The notes: generated from the letters alone by a model not told the origin. A stretch of DNA of 53,091 nt from Leucogyrophana mollusca (GCA_021014945.1 MU266526.1:1-53091); one strand, 5' to 3'; shown: positions 11,537 to 24,307, counted from the first letter of the stretch. Numbers and translations are program-made.

Positions 11537-12868
11537 CCGTCGGGTAAATTTCGTCTCATCAATCACCATAGACACAGCCAACTCGTTAGGGTCGCGTGTG
11601 CGCGGTCCCTCCTGGTCGGACTGCTCGACCATGCAACTTATGGATATCTATCCAGGGCTGCCAGTGACGTTGATTTTCCTAGTAGATTGTGAAGGCGTAA
11701 AATCGATCACCGGAATAGATTTTGGAACCATGCCAGCCGTGTTGCTATAAATGACTCTGGTTTGCTGCTATTCTTGAAGTTGTGCTGCAAATAATTTCCT
11801 TCATGATTGTAAATTTGAACGCAAACAGCTCGCTAAGGATTACAGGCAACCATCAATCGTGATCCGGCGAAAGGACGCTGAGCGATGCAACACGTATCAA
11901 CGACAGCTGAAGCGCTGAATCTTATTCGCTGTTATTCGGGGCTTAAATAATCATGATGAATTCGGGGCACATATGTGCCACGGCAAGCTTGCAGCCGATT
12001 GTGGTGGTGCGGTGTTCGACTCGCTCCGTTGAGGCAACCCGCCGGTTTCCCTCATCTGCCATGGCTGTCGTTCTTGCCACCCGCAGCTATGTTGTAGATC
12101 GATACGCCTGACGTCAGGGGACTATAACACCCAAATTGTGAGGCAAGTACATACCGTCTCTATAGACCTTCAGTTGAAGTTTAACATTTGTAGCCATAGT
12201 AGGACCATGACTATTCACTGTGGCCGCCATCAGCGCTTCAGCTTCAGCCGCCGAGATGTCACTCATCTGGCGCAGGATCCATTGTAGCCGCATCTGGAGC
12301 GAAAGTATGCTATATTGGCCGTCGCTTGAGGATGCTGCGGAAGGGCTAGGAAGGGCTGTGCCGATTTTTTAGATGCCAGTGAATACTGGTGAATACCTTT
12401 CGTGCCGTGCCGCCTGCAGATTATCAAAGGAGTGTGGAAACCACCTGTCAGCAGGTAGGGTTCATATTGTTTCGCTACTGCAACTTGGGTCTCTACGTCC
12501 CTGGTCGATGTGATCCGAACCTTTCCTGGTGAGCCAGTCCGTTGACCATTTTGCTGCCATCGTTGTGTGAAAACGGAGGCAATCGTCGTTGATATTTGTC
12601 ATATCTTTGATTCTGAAACTTCTGACGCTGGTCCATCATGCTTAATTTCCATCCTTGGTGAAACGACTTGTCATCCTACTGATGTCAAGCATAGCTCACT
12701 GAAGTAAACCTGTATCAAAACAACGAGTACCTGACGAAATGGTCCTTCCAAGTTTGAAACATCATAATATTCATCAAAGTCATTACGGCAGTACACCGGC
12801 TCCGCCTTTAAAAGAGAGCAGCCTCCAATCTGTTCCCTCGTACGTCTGGTCACGTATTTCCCTTCGTC
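11537..12868. other. Intergenic, 1.3 kb
   Basis: No supportable gene, repeat or RNA. It lies between the MFS exporter and the carboxylesterase and should hold the latter's promoter. Confidence 0.5.
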
Positions 12869-15481
12869 ATGTTTTCTTTCTTCGTTTCTCTTTTTATTAT
12901 TGCTTCTTTTGTTCAGGACACTGGTGTCCTCGCCATCCCTCTCTCTCGCCGACGAAGTCTTGGTCCTACGGTCGATCTTAACTATGGGTCATTCCAGGGT
13001 TTTTCCTCCGCCAACTCCACGGAATCGTTCTTGGGCATGCGTATGTATTATTGGTCTTTGCGTTGGATTATTGTTAAACGACCCTTTTGTTACACCGCAG
13101 CCTTTGCTTCACCCCCGTAAGTAGTAACATTGCATTCTCTCTTGACCTAAGTGGGTGACACCTTATGCGTGCATAGGGTTGGCGACTTGCGCTTCCGTCT
13201 TCCTGTTGCCCCTCAGAACTTCACTGGCGTGAAGCAAGCAACACAATTCGGAAACTCGTGCCCTCAACAGATCTCATTGGCACCGAACGCCAGTCTTCCT
13301 GATTCTCCTTACTTGGAAGGCGCAAACGAGGCTATTGGACAGCTGATGCCATCTTCCAACACCACTCGGTCCGAAGACTGTGAGTGATCCGGATAAAATG
13401 GTTTCCATTTGCTGAAACCACATTCAGGTTTGTACCTCAATGTTGTGCGTCCCGCTAATGTTTCGGTCGACGCGCGGCTTCCTGTTGTCGTCGTGCGTTT
13501 AAATAGCTTTGTAATGCTATGCGCCCCTCTGATTTGATTTCTAGTGGATCTATGGCGGTGCCTTCGAAACCGGTGATGCATCTGCTTACAATGGTATCCC
13601 TGTTGTGGCTAGGTCTGCTGCCCTTGGATCCGAAGTGATTCACGTGTCCTTCAACTACCGGTTGAACGGTACATCACCATCAGTTGTCTTGTCATCATAT
13701 CTAATGCTCATTATGTGACTTAGGTTTCGGGTTCCTGGCAGGCAGTGAAGTCCAAGAAGAGGGCGTTGCCAATCTCGGCTTATACGATCGTACGTCGACA
13801 GGTTGCACTGATATGCTACACTCGATCTCACTTTGACTTCAGAACGCCTGGCATTGCAATGGGTGCAGGAAAATATCGAACAGTTCGGTGGCGATCCCTC
13901 AAGAGTCATCGCGTAAGTCGTGATACTTTCGACGCGTGCTCGTGGCTAACTGCTATGCAGTTGGGGCCAAAGCGCTGGTGCAATCTCGATCTGGCTCCAC
14001 ATGGTTGCCTTCGATGGCGAACTGAATGGTCTTTTCAGTGGCGCTGTTACGGTACGATACACGTCCTGAGGTCAAATGGGATATTTGGGGCTAACCCAAG
14101 CGCTATCGTAGCAATCGGGCTTTGCTCAGCCACTTCACTATATCAATGAGAGCCAGCCAATCTACGATGAGATGGTAGCATACACCAACTGCTCGACGCC
14201 CGCGAGCGGAAACTCCACGCTCGACTGCCTCCGCGCTGCTCCTTACGAGACCCTTCTGGCTGCCGTCAACGAGATCCCGCCGTTGCTCTCCTATCAATCA
14301 CTGGAGACCTCTTTCAGGCCTACCGTCGATGGCGTGATGTTCACCAGGACCATGAGAGAGTCCTTCAACGTTGGCAAGTATGCTAAGGTTAGTTACTTCT
14401 TGAATATCATGGGTGATGCTTCAGGTTCTAAAGTTTTGCTATCTTAGATCCCGATCATTGCTGGTGATGTCGACGACGAGGGAACGTGAGCAGTATTTCT
14501 ATTTCATGCCCCAAGCCGCTGCTAACGCCCGCCATAGCCTTTTTTCGCTCCTCAACGTCAACGTTACGTGAGGCTATCCACGTGTAGAGTCTCTGGTTAG
14601 ACACTGATCTTTCTTTTCAGCACGGACGCTCAGTTCTTGAGTTATGTCCAGCAAAAGTAAGCATTCACCATTCCTTCTTGACAGCCCGAACTCACAATCC
14701 CTGCTCGCAGTTACATGCCGACTGCCAATGAAACCCAAATGACTCTCCTTGGGCAACACTATCCAGAAGAGCCAGCCCTAGTAAGCTTACTCAGTCTCAT
14801 AAGTAACTCTTTTGCTTATTTGACCCTCAGGGCTCACCTTTTGCGACTGGTAGCAACTACACCATCACGTACGTCCTGCCTCAGCTTGGGTAACTGGTGG
14901 TAGCTCACGTGGTATACTTCATAGACCCCAGTACAAGCGTATCTCAGCATTCCAGGGCGATTTCTACTTCCAGACTCCTCGTCGCTTCGGCTTGTCAATA
15001 GCGTCCAAGACGCAAAAAGTCTGGAGCTACCGTCAGTTACACTTCTTACTTAATCATTTTGGCCGAGAGTTGATCACTCTTTCTCCTCCCAGTGTACCGG
15101 GCTGAGAAGTACAACGGATTGGGCACATTCCACGAGACCGACTTGCAAGAGTTCTATGAGCTCACTCCTGATGCTGATTTCGTCGGCACGGATGCTCTCG
15201 GTATGTGAAATAGATGTAAAGTTTCGCCACTGCAGCTGAGCCCTTCACTCCCAGTGAACTTTGCCTACAACCTCGATCCCAACGTCCCTGCCGGAGGCTA
15301 CAAGTCCAACCCATCACCTCCCAGCCAGCTGGCTACCATTCAGTGGCCGTTGTACAACTCAACTACCAACGGCTCACTGCTGACCTTCGAGCCTGGCAAC
15401 TTCTTGAACATCACTCAAGACGACTACCGGCTGGAGGGTATGCTGTATCTGAGCGAGCTCCAGGATCAGCTTGGTCTGTGA
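12869..15481 (+). CDS. Secreted type-B carboxylesterase/lipase
   Basis: Seventeen exons from 12869..13040, 13101..13116 (16 nt), 13177..13379 through to 15255..15481; every junction keeps frame and gives 578 aa. An alpha/beta-hydrolase of the carboxylesterase/lipase (Pfam COesterase) family, cleaving ester bonds outside the cell. Residues 1-22 form a signal peptide ending near VLA-IP. Catalytic parts: nucleophile Ser243 in WGQSAGA (G-x-S-x-G), probable acid Glu372 in AGDVDDEGT, and His481 in GTFHETD. The oxyanion-hole region WIYGGAF and the helper block EQFGGDPSRV are also present, with several N-glycosylation sequons. It lies between an MFS exporter and a CoA-transferase on the same strand. 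The exact ester substrate cannot be read from sequence. Length is normal for fungal members. Confidence 0.93.
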
Positions 15482-16261
15482 TCCAATGACCGATTCTTCA
15501 GGGGCATTCTGGTGGTGTCCTTTCGTGGAACTGGAATTCCAGGATAAACTCATGACCCTCACGACCTATTCACGACTACTTCGCCTTCATCTCCTGAATG
15601 CTTGATGCATTCATGGCCTTTTTCATTAGCAACGACACGTCCACTCCTTGTACCCTTTCAAAGTGTCCTTTACTTACCTGACGAATGGGAAATCAACCGG
15701 TTGAACCGTAACTTGTGGGATTCGCGACTCGCCAGGATTTGTCCAGAACGAACTACAAGAGCCCGAGCATCACGAAGGCCTCCATGCTCGAAATCAGCCC
15801 AGACATGCATTTATCGAACATCCTGCCAGCACAAGTAAGCTCAGTTATGGTGAGGCACACGAGGAGCCCGATAGGATCAGCCCCGAGCTCATCGACGATG
15901 CGTTCGACTATGTAGAAAGACTGCAGCTCCCGAAACCTATTTAAGAAATTGTTGTCTGCCCAGTGTGCTGAATCCTCTGATGCAAAGTCATCGAGTTACT
16001 CCATGAAAGTACACCGCCTGTCTGCATCTGGTGCGCGTAAGCCCTTCTCATAGTACACGGAAGTTTCGAGCTGGCGAATATGGTGGTCGTTGCCGCCGGC
16101 TCTCGATGTCTTGATCCTCGTGCACGTGGTTCAACCTGGCTCAACTCCAAACTTGACCAAGACGTCTTTCTGTTGGGTGTGTCAAGTGTGATCTCCAGCC
16201 GCCGCGGCCGACCGGTCTTGGACATACAAAAATTCAAGCCAAAGGCTCACGAACGTCGTCG
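15482..16261. other. Intergenic with a possible coding remnant
   Basis: At about 15840-15945 the plus strand reads LSYGEAHEEPDRISPELIDD followed soon by a stop, which has the texture of a protein C-terminus. I could not connect it to upstream exons or name a family. Otherwise nothing seen. Confidence 0.35.
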
Positions 16262-18011
16262 ATGGCCAACTCGCTAGGACGCCGCTGGACAAGTAGCATA
16301 CTCCGGCAAGGTCAGTCGCTCTACCCCACGCATCATACTTCTCGGTGAGTAACCATGCAACAAGCTGCGCTCAATCTGGTCCTACTGCTGGTATTTTGAT
16401 ACCGTAGGTTTTCGACCACGGCTGAGGGGGTAAATGACCTGCCGCTCTCTGGGGTCCGTGTTCTTGAGCTCGGACAGCTCATCGCAGGTCCTTTCTGCGG
16501 CCAGCTACTGGGGTAGAGTAACTTGCCTTCCTTCTTGATTACATTTTACGAGTACTGAGCACAAATAGGCACTTTGGAGCGGAGGTGATCAAGATTGAAC
16601 CGCCCGGTGTTGGCGATCCTCTTCGTGTCTGGCGCGAGCTAGATGTGGATGGAACCAGTCCTTGGTTCCGGAGCCTTGGAAGGAACAAGAAGAGTGTTGC
16701 TATCGATCTACGTAAGGAAGAAGGGAGACAGTAAGCTGCACAGAATGCGACTCCTGGCAGAGCTTAGACCTTGATATGCTTAGGCTCGTCAAGCAGCTGG
16801 CCATCAAAAGTGATGTTCTGCTTGAAAATTTTAAGCCTGGAAGTCAGTATGCCTCAGTATTTTTTTCTCTATCTGCACCATGCTGATGGAAAGCTACCAG
16901 CAATCGAAAAATGGGGTCTAGGGCCATCATCTATCCACCCTATGAACCCCTCGCTCATCTTCACCCGCGTCAGTGGTTATGGGCAAACAGGGCCATGGTC
17001 GTCTCGCCCGGGCTATGCTTCAGTGTGTGAAGCCGAGTCGGGCTTCCGTTTTATTAACGGCATGCCTGATCCAGAGACTGGGTTACTGTCTGGTCCGCCA
17101 GTTAGGCCAAATATCAGCTTGGGCGATTCCGTTGCTGGGCTACACGCTGCATTTGGCACTGCAAGTTTATCGAAATGGTGCATGAAACGTGGCTTATTAT
17201 GTCGCTATTCAGGTACTCGCATTGATGTCAAGGCTCAAGAAGCCTGCTGAAGACCGGAAGGGCGGCCAAACCGTTGATGTCAGCATTATGGAGAGGCAAG
17301 TACATCTAAAACCATGTTCTCGGCTGTTCCTCAAGTAATTTCGTCAGCATGCTGAATATGATGGAGGGCATCATCCCAGAATATGACCGCAAGGGAAAGG
17401 TAAGCTCATCTCGCCATACCAAGGTGCCAGACTGATCAGGTAAGCAGATCCGAGGCCCATCAGGATCCTCTGTGACGGGCATTGTACCCACGAACGCATA
17501 TCCCTGCCTACCCTCTCCTTCAACGTCATCTTCGCCCACTTATATCATCATTGGTGCGAATGGAGATACGCTTTACACACGGCTGATGCGTGCCATCGGC
17601 TGAGAAGACCTTATAGGGCCACTTTATGCACAAAATCACCACCGTGTTGCGCGTCAACCTGAGATCGAAGCTGCCATCTCGTCGTGGACGAGCGCGCGGA
17701 GTGCAGAAGAGGTACTCCAAGTCCTGGAAAGCGCGGGAGTGCCCGTTGGGCGCGTAGTTGGAGTCGGTGAGATTGTTGAGAGCGAGCAGGTGAAGGCGAG
17801 GGGCGCAGTGGAGAATGTGTGGGTAGGCGGAGAGAAAGATGGGTGGAATGTGAAGATGTCGGGGGTGTTTCCAGTGCTGGAGGGATGTAACACGGCGACG
17901 AGATGGGCTGGTCCCGAGCTCGGGGAGCATACAGAGGAGGTTCTGGTCGGAGAGCTCGGGCTTTCGGCGAGGGACTATGCGAGGCTCATCCAGGACGGCG
18001 TAATTGCTTAG
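16262..18011 (+). CDS. CaiB/BaiF family III CoA-transferase with in-frame TGA
   Basis: Eight exons: 16262..16344, 16408..16512, 16569..16730, 16784..16842, 16901..17160, 17213..17295, 17348..17399, 17448..18011 (456 codons including stop). Family III CoA-transferases move CoA between carboxylic acids; mitochondrial SUGCT-like enzymes are the nearest eukaryotic theme. An Arg/Ser-rich N-terminus without acids (residues 1-30) suggests mitochondrial import. Motifs: VLELGQLIAGPFCGQLLG, AEVIKIEPPGVGDPLR, RNKKSVAIDL, and SLGDSVAGLHA with the probable catalytic Asp212. The introns after 17160 and 17295 are GC-AG with the consensus donor GCAAGT. A TGA at 17601..17603 interrupts MRAIG-(TGA)-EDLIGPL, where family members carry a sense codon (Arg is my guess). 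Both flanks stay conserved and in frame, so the allele encodes a truncated 319-aa product or is a very young pseudogene. Confidence 0.85.
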
Positions 18012-18648
18012 ATTTATGACAATTTTGGCTGTCTCGAGCATTCAATAGACGCGTCGCGTGTGTGGATCACGTGCTGGCAATGGCGCTGCTGTCTTACAGA
18101 ACAGAAGCCTACAGACATCCCGACCGCATCAGAACATTGATATTGACTGAAGACTACCGTTGTACGTCAGATGCCGCGGGCGCTGCAACTGTCAAGTTCA
18201 TTTGCCCTGGCCATCACGATAATGTTTCAATGTCGCCCACAATATGTTTGGACAAGCCTGGGAGGGCCCAGGTATACGTTTCAACCACGGACGGAGACAG
18301 CACGCCCAACCCCCTCCATGATCTGCGATGGTCGTAGGGTATTTTGACCAGGGAACCGGCCTAACCTACCAGTTGGGGGAGCTGTAAACCAATACTGTGT
18401 ATGGGCCAACCCGCAGAACTCACGAACCACACAGCTAACACCGACAGGACTGAGGCCCACACGCCAAGGTACAGGAAGGCCTCACCTCGGACCCACAAGA
18501 TACCCGATGAGTCACTGGATGAAACACGCGGGTCCCAAACTTTTGAGCATACAAGTACTCGGGCCATACTTAGATGCAAGGTTGACGGCGTCCTGCTGAC
18601 CTAACTAATACCAGGCTTATAGAACGTGAGACGCACCAGAACGATACC
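18012..18648. other. Intergenic between CoA-transferase and MFS gene
   Basis: No gene recognised; presumably the terminator of the CoA-transferase gene and the promoter of the MFS gene. Confidence 0.5.
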
Positions 18649-20518
18649 ATGACGCCCTCACACACAGTGTCTATGCCTTCAATCCATGGAGCCCCCCTTC
18701 TGCCCCCGCACCTCGATCCTCGCAACTGGAGCAAGCTGCGAAGGTGGGGTATAGCCGCTGTAATGCTGAGTCTAGCCACGCTCATGTGAGTACCTTGATG
18801 CCTTCCCAGAGCCACGCTGAATCATTGATCATGCTCAGTGACATGTCGTCGACTTTGTATGTGAGTCCGGGCATGTTGAAACGTCGTCCCTTGATGGTTA
18901 ATGGACTGCATCAGTCGGGAGCTCAATCGCAAATCCAAGAGCGCTTCCAGGTTTCAAACTTTGTCGTTACTCTCGGGGTCGGATTGATCAACTTCGTGAG
19001 TTAATTGGCTAAACTATATCATTTCAACCTTGCTTTCTCAGCTTAACCGCCCAGGGTTTTGCGGTCGGGCCATTGCTCGCTGCTCCTTTGAGCGAGCTGT
19101 ACGGTCGTCAGCCGGTCTATATTGGCTCAGCTGTTGGTTTCGTTGGTGGGGTATATTATTTTGCTCTTTTCAATCAGAAACTCTGATGGGGTATTTGTAG
19201 CATTTTGTCTCGGCGCCACGATCTCACAGTCTATACAGTCTCTGCTTGTCTGCCGCTTTCTTGCTGGCCTTTTGGGTGCCGCAGTATTTTCTAACTATGG
19301 CGGTACCCTTTCAGACATATTCACACCGGATGAACGTGGTCCCCTCGTTGCTCTATTCACGCTCGTCTTTCAAGGCGCGCCAACTATTGGTCCAGTACCT
19401 TCCTCGTACATGGGCCAGTACGTGAATTGGCGTTGGATATTGGCCCTCATTACGATATGGGGAGCGGCTATGACGGCCCTGATTGTCGTACTTCCTGAAA
19501 CCGAGGCCACTGCGATTCATAGAAAACTTATGAAGAATAATAACAAAGAAAAGTGCACGGATGATGCGATGCTACAGCCCAAGGTAACCATAGCACACCC
19601 GAATATCTGGGGGAAAGCTCTTCTGACGCCTTTGAGTGAGTAAACATTTATCATGATATCTAAACATCTCTAATATTGTCTCTATCCCAGTTATGCTCTG
19701 CCGCGAACCGATCATGCTTTGGGCGTCCACCTACCATGCATTCATCTACGGGCTCCTTTTCCTCCTTCTCGAGGTAAGTCACCGAGATTTTCCGCGAACG
19801 ACTACTCATACCCTCGCAGGCATACCCATATGTGTATCAGAATGCTTACTCGTTCAATCAAGGGCAGACTGGCCTCGTATTCATTGCCCCTGCCCTAGGA
19901 AATGTCCTGGGGGTTCTCGTCTACTTCATCTATCTGAAGCCGTCATACGAAGCCAAGCAGCGTGCTATACGAGCTCAGTCTGACAATCGGGACGAACTAA
20001 AGCCCGAAGAGCGGCTCCCAGGCGTTATCATAGCCTCTCTCTTCACCCCTATCGGCATGTTCTGGTTCGCCTTCACTGCATCGCCCTCTATCCATTGGGC
20101 CGTTCCTGTTGTGTCTGGCGTTCCCGTCGGGATAGGCATGACATTGTTGCAGCTTTCCCTCTCGAACTACTACATCGACCTATATCCAACGCGCTCTGCT
20201 TCTGCCCTTGCAGCTGCGTGTTTCATGCGGAATATGGTAGCGACTTGGTTTCCCACATTCGCGATTCCGATGTACCAGAGGCTTGGGACGAGAAATGCAA
20301 GCTTAGTCCTGGCGGGGATAAGCTGCATTGGTGTACCGTCGGGGTCCGTGCTCTTTATTTTTGGGAGTAGGTTGCGGGCAGCGAGTAAATGGGCGAAGCA
20401 AGATGAGAAAGTAACCGAGGCGAATGACGTTGGCTCGGTCGAGAAAGCGGGAAACCCTGAACTGGAGGTATGCTTGGACTTGTCTCTTTTCTTCAAAGAC
20501 ACACCAACTAATCAGTAG
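18649..20518 (+). CDS. MFS transporter, DHA1 (12-helix) type
   Basis: Seven exons: 18649..18785, 18839..18860, 18915..18995, 19055..19145, 19201..19635, 19691..19773, 19820..20518, giving 515 aa. A drug:H+ antiporter-like major facilitator of the DHA1 group. It opens with DPRNWSKLRRWGIAAVMLSL, as usual for this group. Motif A is PLSELYGRQPVY, then VCRFLAGLLGAAVFSNYGG and DERGPLVALFTL. The central loop is long and charged, and the second half holds YQNAYSFNQGQTGLVFIAP and ACFMRNMVATWFPTFAIPMY. The fourth intron ends at 19200, not 19171: only that acceptor keeps frame and gives VGFVAFCLGA. The last exon runs on to 20518; a further intron near 20467 changing the extreme C-terminus is possible. 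Substrate unknown. Confidence 0.9.
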
Positions 20519-20965
20519 TACCAGGCAGCCGCGTTTTGAATGAGACGCCATGAATCAGTTGGTAAGTGCTGGTGGTGTGAAGAGCACATCCGCCAGTCCA
20601 TGCACAGTCGGACCCGGGGCGTTCGTTTTAACATCCTAGAGCGAGTTGGTAAACAGTGGGCGGTATCAGGTCGTAATACAACGTAGGTCGTGTACAGTTG
20701 CTAGAGTAGCTAATTTCGTTCTCGCTAGATTTCTGTTGGTCGTACTTGGTCCCGGAGTATCTTTTGCAGCCTCCTCGGCCGATGCCAAAGATTTAGCGCG
20801 AGTTAACCCGACTTCAAGCTCGTCATCTCTCAACAATGATACCTGCCTGACAAAGGCGCGTGCTTCGGCCGGTGATAATCGCTTGTCCCGGTGAGGCTCC
20901 TCCGCCCCCTCGATCCATTATATTGCTCTGACGACTGAGATGTGCGAACAAGAGAGCTCGAGGTC
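20519..20965. other. Convergent 3' region
   Basis: Spacer between the ends of the MFS gene (+) and the polymerase gene (-). No gene seen. Confidence 0.5.
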
Positions 20966-23426
20966 CTATGCATCTGCGTTCCTCAGAGTGGGGTGCACGT
21001 ACGCCAACCCCAGAAGCTCGAACACTTCCCGTTCGGTCTTTGGGAAGAAAAGTTTTGAGTCGTGTCGCCGTGATCTATAAAGGTGTGAGTTGATTTTGAT
21101 GATCGCTGAGAGGGTACTCACATTCCAGAGCTATCGAACTTCATCCCCCTATAGAATACATCAACAAGAGCGATCATGAGGGCCTATCCGCGCTCGATAC
21201 TCACTTCTGCTGCTTGGCCCATAACCGCAGATCACGCTGGAACATCGTCGACCCTGTCCTGAAAACGCACTTGTCAACTACGTGAGTCAATCAGCTGCGG
21301 CAAGAAGCGGGCACACCAGCCAACGACAGCGGTCCAAAACACCTCAGGCGCTGCGAATATCAAATCCAACCGTCTGTACACGCGTCTGCGCGAGGAGTCC
21401 TCGGGAAGGACGAACACAGTCAACGCTTTCTCGAGAGAATCCCAGTGGTGCGTACGCAGAGCATTGTGTTCGTGGAACCCGGAAAGATCTGTGTACCCGT
21501 CAACATATTTGGGTGAATTATACTTGACTTCCAAACTCAAAGACTTACGCATGACGTGAGTAATGAGACCTGTATGAGGGCGCCCACATTGAGTGAGAAG
21601 CGAGTGTCAACGGGATGAGGCGTACCACGCTCATATAACCTTTGCACCAGCCTTTTGCACAGTCCTTTAACTTTCCGTGAGCCCAGAGTCCAGTCGGTGT
21701 GGGTGATTACTATGTCGACATCGTTGCTCTCCGGTTTACCTCGTCGATAGCTATAGGTTGCAATGAAGTCAGGGTCGAAGTTTTTCAGGTAACTACACTT
21801 CAGTACCCGCCAACGATGATACTCTTACAGCCTTTCTCGACAAAACTTAGTTCATGCATCACTGTCTTGTTGATCTCTTCGACTTCTTCTCGTGGTATTC
21901 TGCATCATAATCAGCGAGCTGCGCAACTCGACAGCGCAGAAAGATGGAAGACCAATAGTGAGTTACTCACGTCCTGCTGAAATCATGCCGCAAAGAAAGT
22001 GCGACTCGAATTGATCGCTCGTTTGCAGCTTCTTCGCTTTCATTACTATCCGCCTCCGTGGTGAACAAAGTGTTCTCGTCTGTGACACCAGGCACAACAT
22101 CGTAGTATCGTTCCAGCTCTTCGACAGTGGATAGTCCAAGGGCGTGCAGCCGGCGAGCGGTGTGTGGGCCGATGCCATGTATCGCACTGAATGCCGAAAG
22201 AGCTTGAAAACGACTCGACTCACGAATTGTTTCTATGAACGAAGGGTTGTTTAGAGGCAAATTTGTTTGGCCTATTCTATCACGTACGGGCTTCTGAGAT
22301 CTGGCGAGTTTTAACAAACTCCTCAATCTGACACAACAGTGGAAGGCTTGGGGAGGGCTTTATGGAACCGTTTTAAGAGTGATGCGCACCATTGAGAGAA
22401 GTTTCTCCCCGAGGTAAGGAAGCTTGGGTAGTTCTTCCCTGAGGTTGCGCAGGCTGACAACGTACGGATAGGCTAAACAATCCAGCGTTTTTAGGACAAT
22501 GCACGGACTCGTAGGAAAGTCCCTAACCTTTGATTACCTGTGTGAGACCAGAGGGGTGCAGTGGCACATGTCTGAGATCATGTATCAAAGAATAATTCAA
22601 AGGACTGACAGATATTGCCCTGGAATAACTCAGCATGCTTCGCTCTTCTCCCTCGAGGCTCCTAGATTGCCGTATGATATCGAGCTGCCTGACCAGTTCC
22701 TGATTTGGACAGACAAGTGGTGACGCTCGAGCACAACAGTACCGAGACGTGTAGGTCAGTTGCTCGATGTCCGCAGGATCTGGCGTGCCTGCCGGGTCTG
22801 GTGACTGCAGAGCGACTGACGTCGAACTCGGCGATTTAGGGTGGCTAGAGTCACAGCTCGAACCGGGTTGATCAGGGCACTGCTCGGCGGTTTCCTCGCG
22901 GAGGTCACGCAGTGCAGCATAGTCTCCGCAAGGCATGGGTCTACCATTTTTGACGGAATCTTCGAGCCACTTGGGCGATACAATCGCCTTGGTTTTCTAA
23001 TCAAGCGCTAGGTGTTAGAACCAGTGGTCTGGATCGAATCCCAACACGCACAGCGATCTCCCATTTCATATGTCTCTCTAATCGCTGCCTCATATGCACT
23101 GCAGTAACTATTATGTCTGCTTCATGCACGTCTCTTGCGAGCTCCAGCCTGAGATCAAGCTCGGTGGCCCCGGCGTTCTGAGCTGGTTCGCTGGTGTCAG
23201 CACGCTTCAAGACCCCTTTCTGACCTTCCACCAAGTTAAACAACTCTGATAGTGCATGCGGGTCGATCTTCGCAGAGAGGATATGAACTCTGAGGGTAGG
23301 CGGCTCTGGCGAGCTCTCTTCAGTGTTCCAAGGCGAACTGGAACGCCGACGCTTTGGGGCTCCCTCCCGAGACGATTCAGACGAGTCAGATGCTGAGTCT
23401 CCGCCGGCGGGTCGTTTAAAAGGCAT
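20966..23426 (-). CDS. Family X DNA polymerase with N-terminal BRCT domain
   Basis: A nuclear repair polymerase of the Pol lambda/mu/beta (fungal Pol4) family, acting in end joining and gap filling. The first exon has a basic, Ser-rich leader (KRRRSSSP) and then a BRCT-like domain (LRVHILSAKID, ADIIVTAVHMRQR, then VSPKWLEDSVKNGRP in exon 2). A Pro/Ser linker follows, then the catalytic core: NQELVRQLDIIR, ERSMLSYSRAIS, the helix-hairpin-helix HGIGPHTARRLHALGLSTV, the nucleotidyltransferase motif GGYRRGKPESNDVDIVI with two metal-binding Asp, and VYRRLDLIFAAPEVFW with the third. The end is FELLGLAYVHPTLRNADA, stop at 20966..20968. The residue after the G of VVGW joins TGSTMFQRDLR across an intron, the usual lambda/mu-type dNTP pocket region. 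A 10-nt exon at 22528..22537 is needed to join ISV to IKAYPYVV. Start: the first ATG of the leader. Confidence 0.9.
22528..22537 (-). other. 10-nt internal exon of the polymerase gene
   Basis: Minus-strand GTAATCAAAG sits between an acceptor (CACAG) and a donor (GTTAGG). Adding it joins the preceding phase-0 exon to the next exon in phase 1 and yields the conserved VIKAYPYVV. Without it the frame is broken. Confidence 0.65.
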
Positions 23427-24307
23427 TACAAGGTGCTCAAAATTGGGGCATTGGGGCAGAAAAGCTCAGAGCCTGCAGATTCATAGACACAATACCACAT
23501 AAAGCGCCCCAACTAACAGCACGGGCGGGTGGTGGCAGTGCTTGACGCTCAGTCCTTCGACTGTGACTCGCCGTGACACAGTCATTCATTCTTGAATATT
23601 GAATAGTTGAACGCTTCTCTGGTTTCTTGTACCCCACAACAACGTGGAGCGTTGTGCAGGCCGCCCCGATTATCGCACAATAATTGCGACACTCCGGGAT
23701 CGACGACTCCTGCTTATTTCAAGTTTGCACGTCTTGAAGCACAAAAGCCATGGAAACCAAAAACTCGTCAAAGATAGTCCCTGAAGAACGCACATATCTG
23801 ATATCACCCAAGTGGGACTCTGGGTCAAATCCCCATAACGAGGTACTAGTGCTTGAGTCCCAGTTTGTAGTGCCACATGCTGTTCCTCCCAAAATCCAGC
23901 TTGCGGTACTAGAACCACTGACAAAACTTCCTCTGCACATAGAGCTCTCACCATCCAGTCCATCCCAAGGGACACCCGCCGAAATCCGAACATTCTGCTT
24001 GCTTTAAAAGACAAGCTCTCCGTATCCACGTGTACGTTATTATGGACTCTTTGGGGGCTTTCTCGATTTCCTGTCGACTTGGAATTTATAGGGAGCACGG
24101 GGTACGTAGAGAGCTTCAAGCATACATTTAATACATAGGGTTCAGGAATAAGTATGGCAATTCACCCGTGATGAATGGTCCAGGAAGGCCGCATTTCCGG
24201 GTTCGACTCGATTGATCAAGAGAATTATACGGAGCATAGATGAAACTGCATGTGGTCTTGAAGTTGTTCCAAGTTTAGAGAGCCTAGTAAGCAACGCGAA
24301 CTACAAC
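23427..24307. other. Intergenic, no clear gene
   Basis: Open frames of 60-150 codons exist on both strands between 23670 and 24119 and overlap each other. None shows a family motif or clear splice partners. At most one of them could be real; I cannot choose. Confidence 0.4.

Noticed and set aside
23670..24119. Minus-strand frame of 149 codons and plus-strand frame of 85 codons
   Set aside because: They overlap, neither has recognisable motifs, and neither joins to neighbours by credible introns.
24190..24220. GGGTTCGACTC, similar to a tRNA T-arm
   Set aside because: No matching acceptor stem, D-arm or A-box at the needed distance could be found by eye.
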